Made by a program: the position numbers and the translations under genes. A stretch of DNA of 33,707 bases from Pelagibius sp. (GTDB lineage Bacteria; Pseudomonadota; Alphaproteobacteria; Kiloniellales; Kiloniellaceae). Shown here piece after piece: positions 31,985 to 33,707 of this stretch. The notes beneath the pieces are model-generated. The model saw nothing but the letters and a program-made list of their open reading frames with translations, ran no database searches and was not told where the DNA came from. Position 1 is the first letter of the stretch, and every line of letters begins with the position of its first letter. Location: positions 1 to 33,707 of the forward strand of contig JANQMC010000067.1 in the NCBI GenBank assembly GCA_028280305.1, given 5' to 3'.

Positions 31985-33484
31985 TCAGCCCATTGTCGGG
32001 ATCGAGAAATTCGCCCCTTCCTTCACCCCGGAGGGCCAGCGCGAGGTCACCGTCTTGGTCCGCGTGTAGAAGCGGAACCCGTCCGGCCCGTGCTGGTTCA
32101 GATCGCCGAAGCCGGAGGCCTTCCAGCCGCCGAAGGTGTAATAGGCCAGCGGCACCGGGATCGGTACGTTCACCCCCACCATGCCGACATTCACCCGGTC
32201 GCAGAAGTCGCGCGCCGCATCGCCGTCACGGGTGAAGATCGCCGTGCCGTTGCCGTAGGGGTTCTTCATCGTCAGGTCGAGCGCGTCGCCGTAGTCCGGC
32301 GAGCGCACAACGGAGAGCACCGGGCCGAAGATCTCTTCCTTGTAGATGTCCATATCGGTGGTCACCCGGTCGAAGAGACAGCCGCCGACGAAAAAGCCGT
32401 TTTCATATCCCTGCATGGAAAAGCCGCGGCCGTCCACCGCCAGATCGGCACCCTGGGCGACACCGCTGTCGACCAGGCCTTTCACCCGGTCGCGCGCCGC
32501 CGCGGTCACCAGGGGGCCCATGTCGACGTCGTCACCGGCGGTAAAGGGCGCGATTTTCAGCGCCTCGACCCGCGGCACCAGGCGTTCCACCAGGGCATCG
32601 GCGGTCTTCTCGCCCACTGGCACGGCAACGGAGATCGCCATGCAGCGCTCGCCCGCCGCGCCGTAGCCGGCGCCGATCAGGGCATCGACGGCCTGGTCCA
32701 TATCCGCATCGGGCATGATGATCATGTGGTTCTTGGCACCGCCGAAGCACTGCACCCGCTTGCCCGCCGCGCAGCCGCGCGTATAGACGTGCTCGGCAAT
32801 CGGGGTGGAGCCGACGAAGCCGACGGCCATGATGTCCGGGTGATCGAGGATCGCGTCAACGGCCTCCTTGTCGCCGTTGACGACGTTCAGGATACCGGCC
32901 GGCAGCCCGGCCTCCATCATCAGTTCCGCCAGCATCAGCGGCACCGAGGGATCGCGCTCCGAAGGTTTCAGGATAAAGGCGTTGCCCGCCGCGATGGCCG
33001 GACAGAACTTCCACATCGGAATCATCGCCGGGAAATTGAACGGTGTGATGCCGGCGACCACACCCAGGGGCTGGCGGATCGAATACATATCGATGCCCGG
33101 CCCGGCACTGCCGGTGTATTCGCCCTTCAGCAGATGGGGCGCGGCAAAGCAGAATTCGGCCACTTCCAGGCCGCGGATGATGTCGCCCTTGGCATCGGGC
33201 AGGGTCTTGCCGTGCTCGCGCGACAACGCCTCGGCCAGCTTGTCCATGTCGCGGTGCAACAGCTCGACGAACTTCATCAGCACGCGGGCTCGGCGCTGCG
33301 GGTTCACCGCCGCCCAGGCCGGCTGCGCCTCCTTGGCGTTGGCGACGGCAGCGCCCAGTTCCTCGACGCTCGCCAGCGGCACCAGTTTCTCCGCCTCGCC
33401 GATCGCCGGATTGAAAACCTCAGCCGTGCGCCCGCTGGTGCCCTTGACATGCTGGCCACCGATAAAGTGCGTGAGCTCCTGCAT
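31985..33484 (-). CDS. mmsA: CoA-acylating methylmalonate-semialdehyde dehydrogenase
   Basis: This enzyme oxidises methylmalonate semialdehyde (valine catabolism) or malonate semialdehyde to propionyl-CoA or acetyl-CoA with NAD and CoA. The 499-residue product (ATG at 33484) is an aldehyde dehydrogenase with the MmsA hallmarks ITPFNFPAMIPMWKFCPAIA, FVGSTPIAEHVYTRG, FGGAKNHMIIMPDAD in place of the ELGGK motif of ordinary ALDHs, the catalytic cysteine in GERCMAISVAV and KEEIFGPVLSVVR. It is separated by 269 bases from the downstream acyl-CoA synthetase operon and preceded by a palindrome-rich region. Confidence 0.95.
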   Translation of the reverse strand: MQELTHFIGGQHVKGTSGRTAEVFNPAIGEAEKLVPLASVEELGAAVANAKEAQPAWAAVNPQRRARVLMKFVELLHRDMDKLAEALSREHGKTLPDAKGDIIRGLEVAEFCFAAPHLLKGEYTGSAGPGIDMYSIRQPLGVVAGITPFNFPAMIPMWKFCPAIAAGNAFILKPSERDPSVPLMLAELMMEAGLPAGILNVVNGDKEAVDAILDHPDIMAVGFVGSTPIAEHVYTRGCAAGKRVQCFGGAKNHMIIMPDADMDQAVDALIGAGYGAAGERCMAISVAVPVGEKTADALVERLVPRVEALKIAPFTAGDDVDMGPLVTAAARDRVKGLVDSGVAQGADLAVDGRGFSMQGYENGFFVGGCLFDRVTTDMDIYKEEIFGPVLSVVRSPDYGDALDLTMKNPYGNGTAIFTRDGDAARDFCDRVNVGMVGVNVPIPVPLAYYTFGGWKASGFGDLNQHGPDGFRFYTRTKTVTSRWPSGVKEGANFSIPTMG

Positions 33485-33638
33485 CTTGTACGCCCTTCCC
33501 AAAAAAGCCGTGCTTTGAGAGAAACATTCTTTCCCCGAGGCGCCAGGCGCCACCCGGGTGGTTTCCCCTCAGCATTCTTGATCGTATTGGTTATTACAAA
33601 CGGCGGCCGCCCAAAACCGCCAAATTGTCATTTTCATT

Positions 33639-33652
33639 TTGCATTTCTGCAA
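33639..33652. promoter_or_regulatory. Palindromic operator candidate upstream of mmsA
   Basis: TTGCA-TTTC-TGCAA is a 14-base inverted repeat about 155 bases upstream of the mmsA start, in an AT-rich stretch. It lies inside a wider GTCATT/AATGAC inverted repeat (33627-33656). The size suits a LysR- or TetR-type operator shared with a divergent gene beyond the window. Confidence 0.4.
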
Positions 33653-33677
33653 TGACGGGCGAAGATTGATTGCAAGA

Positions 33678-33695
33678 AAGCATCTTATCATGCTT
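33678..33695. promoter_or_regulatory. Second palindromic site upstream of mmsA
   Basis: AAGCAT-CTTATC-ATGCTT is an 18-base inverted repeat near the right edge, 26 bases from the first palindrome. The pair suggests a two-site operator region; the regulator is not visible in this window. Confidence 0.35.
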
Positions 33696-33707
33696 CCCGG
33701 CCCCGCC

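Overview
The window is GC-rich, densely packed chromosomal DNA with mostly tail-to-head or ATGA-overlapping genes. The gene content points to an alphaproteobacterium, probably of the Rhodospirillales type. It includes a complete System I cytochrome c maturation locus, a PAS_5-type small protein, AzlCD, DUF3253, a bacterial alternative oxidase and an acyl-CoA-ligase-linked Liv-type ABC operon. The taxonomic placement is inference from gene content only. No phage genes, transposases, integrases or CRISPR arrays were seen.

Layout. (1) 1-7315: the 3' end of argG, a small unknown gene, the azlCD exporter pair, a PAS_5 protein, an AraC-type regulator, an alternative oxidase beside an nnrU gene, a DUF3253 gene, folD, a DUF167 gene and yggT. 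(2) 7444-7641: a promoter and tRNA-Ala(CGC). (3) 7672-10866 (minus): a polar amino acid ABC importer in the order ATPase, binding protein, hairpin, permease, permease. (4) 11016-18227 (minus): the ccmABCDEFGHI locus for haem delivery and ligation to c-type cytochromes. In ccmG an in-frame TAA removes the last 24 codons, although the rest of the frame, including its ATGA overlap with ccmH, is preserved. (5) 18422-20253 (plus): a response regulator with an unrecognised C-terminal half, overlapping a single-TM histidine kinase gene. (6) 20290-22370 (minus): a secreted trypsin-like protease and an upstream membrane protein. Beyond them lies a 626-base non-coding stretch holding a highly structured segment and a large palindromic repeat. 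(7) 22997-31715 (minus): an apparent operon of acyl-CoA synthetase, livG, livH, livM, binding protein, livF and a PaaK-like ligase. This suggests uptake of an organic acid coupled to CoA activation. (8) 31985-33484 (minus): methylmalonate-semialdehyde dehydrogenase, with palindromic operator-like sites upstream.

The clearest anomaly is the nonsense codon in ccmG. Other points worth attention are the alternative oxidase/NnrU pairing, the acyl-CoA-ligase-flanked ABC operon with a PaaK-like protein lacking the usual SSGTTG loop, the bistable structured segment near 22535-22695, a long hairpin at 24263-24331 sharing 26 bases with 764-789, and two FNR-like boxes. Most of the window is ordinary housekeeping and transport content. 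I found no clear evidence of a wholly new system.
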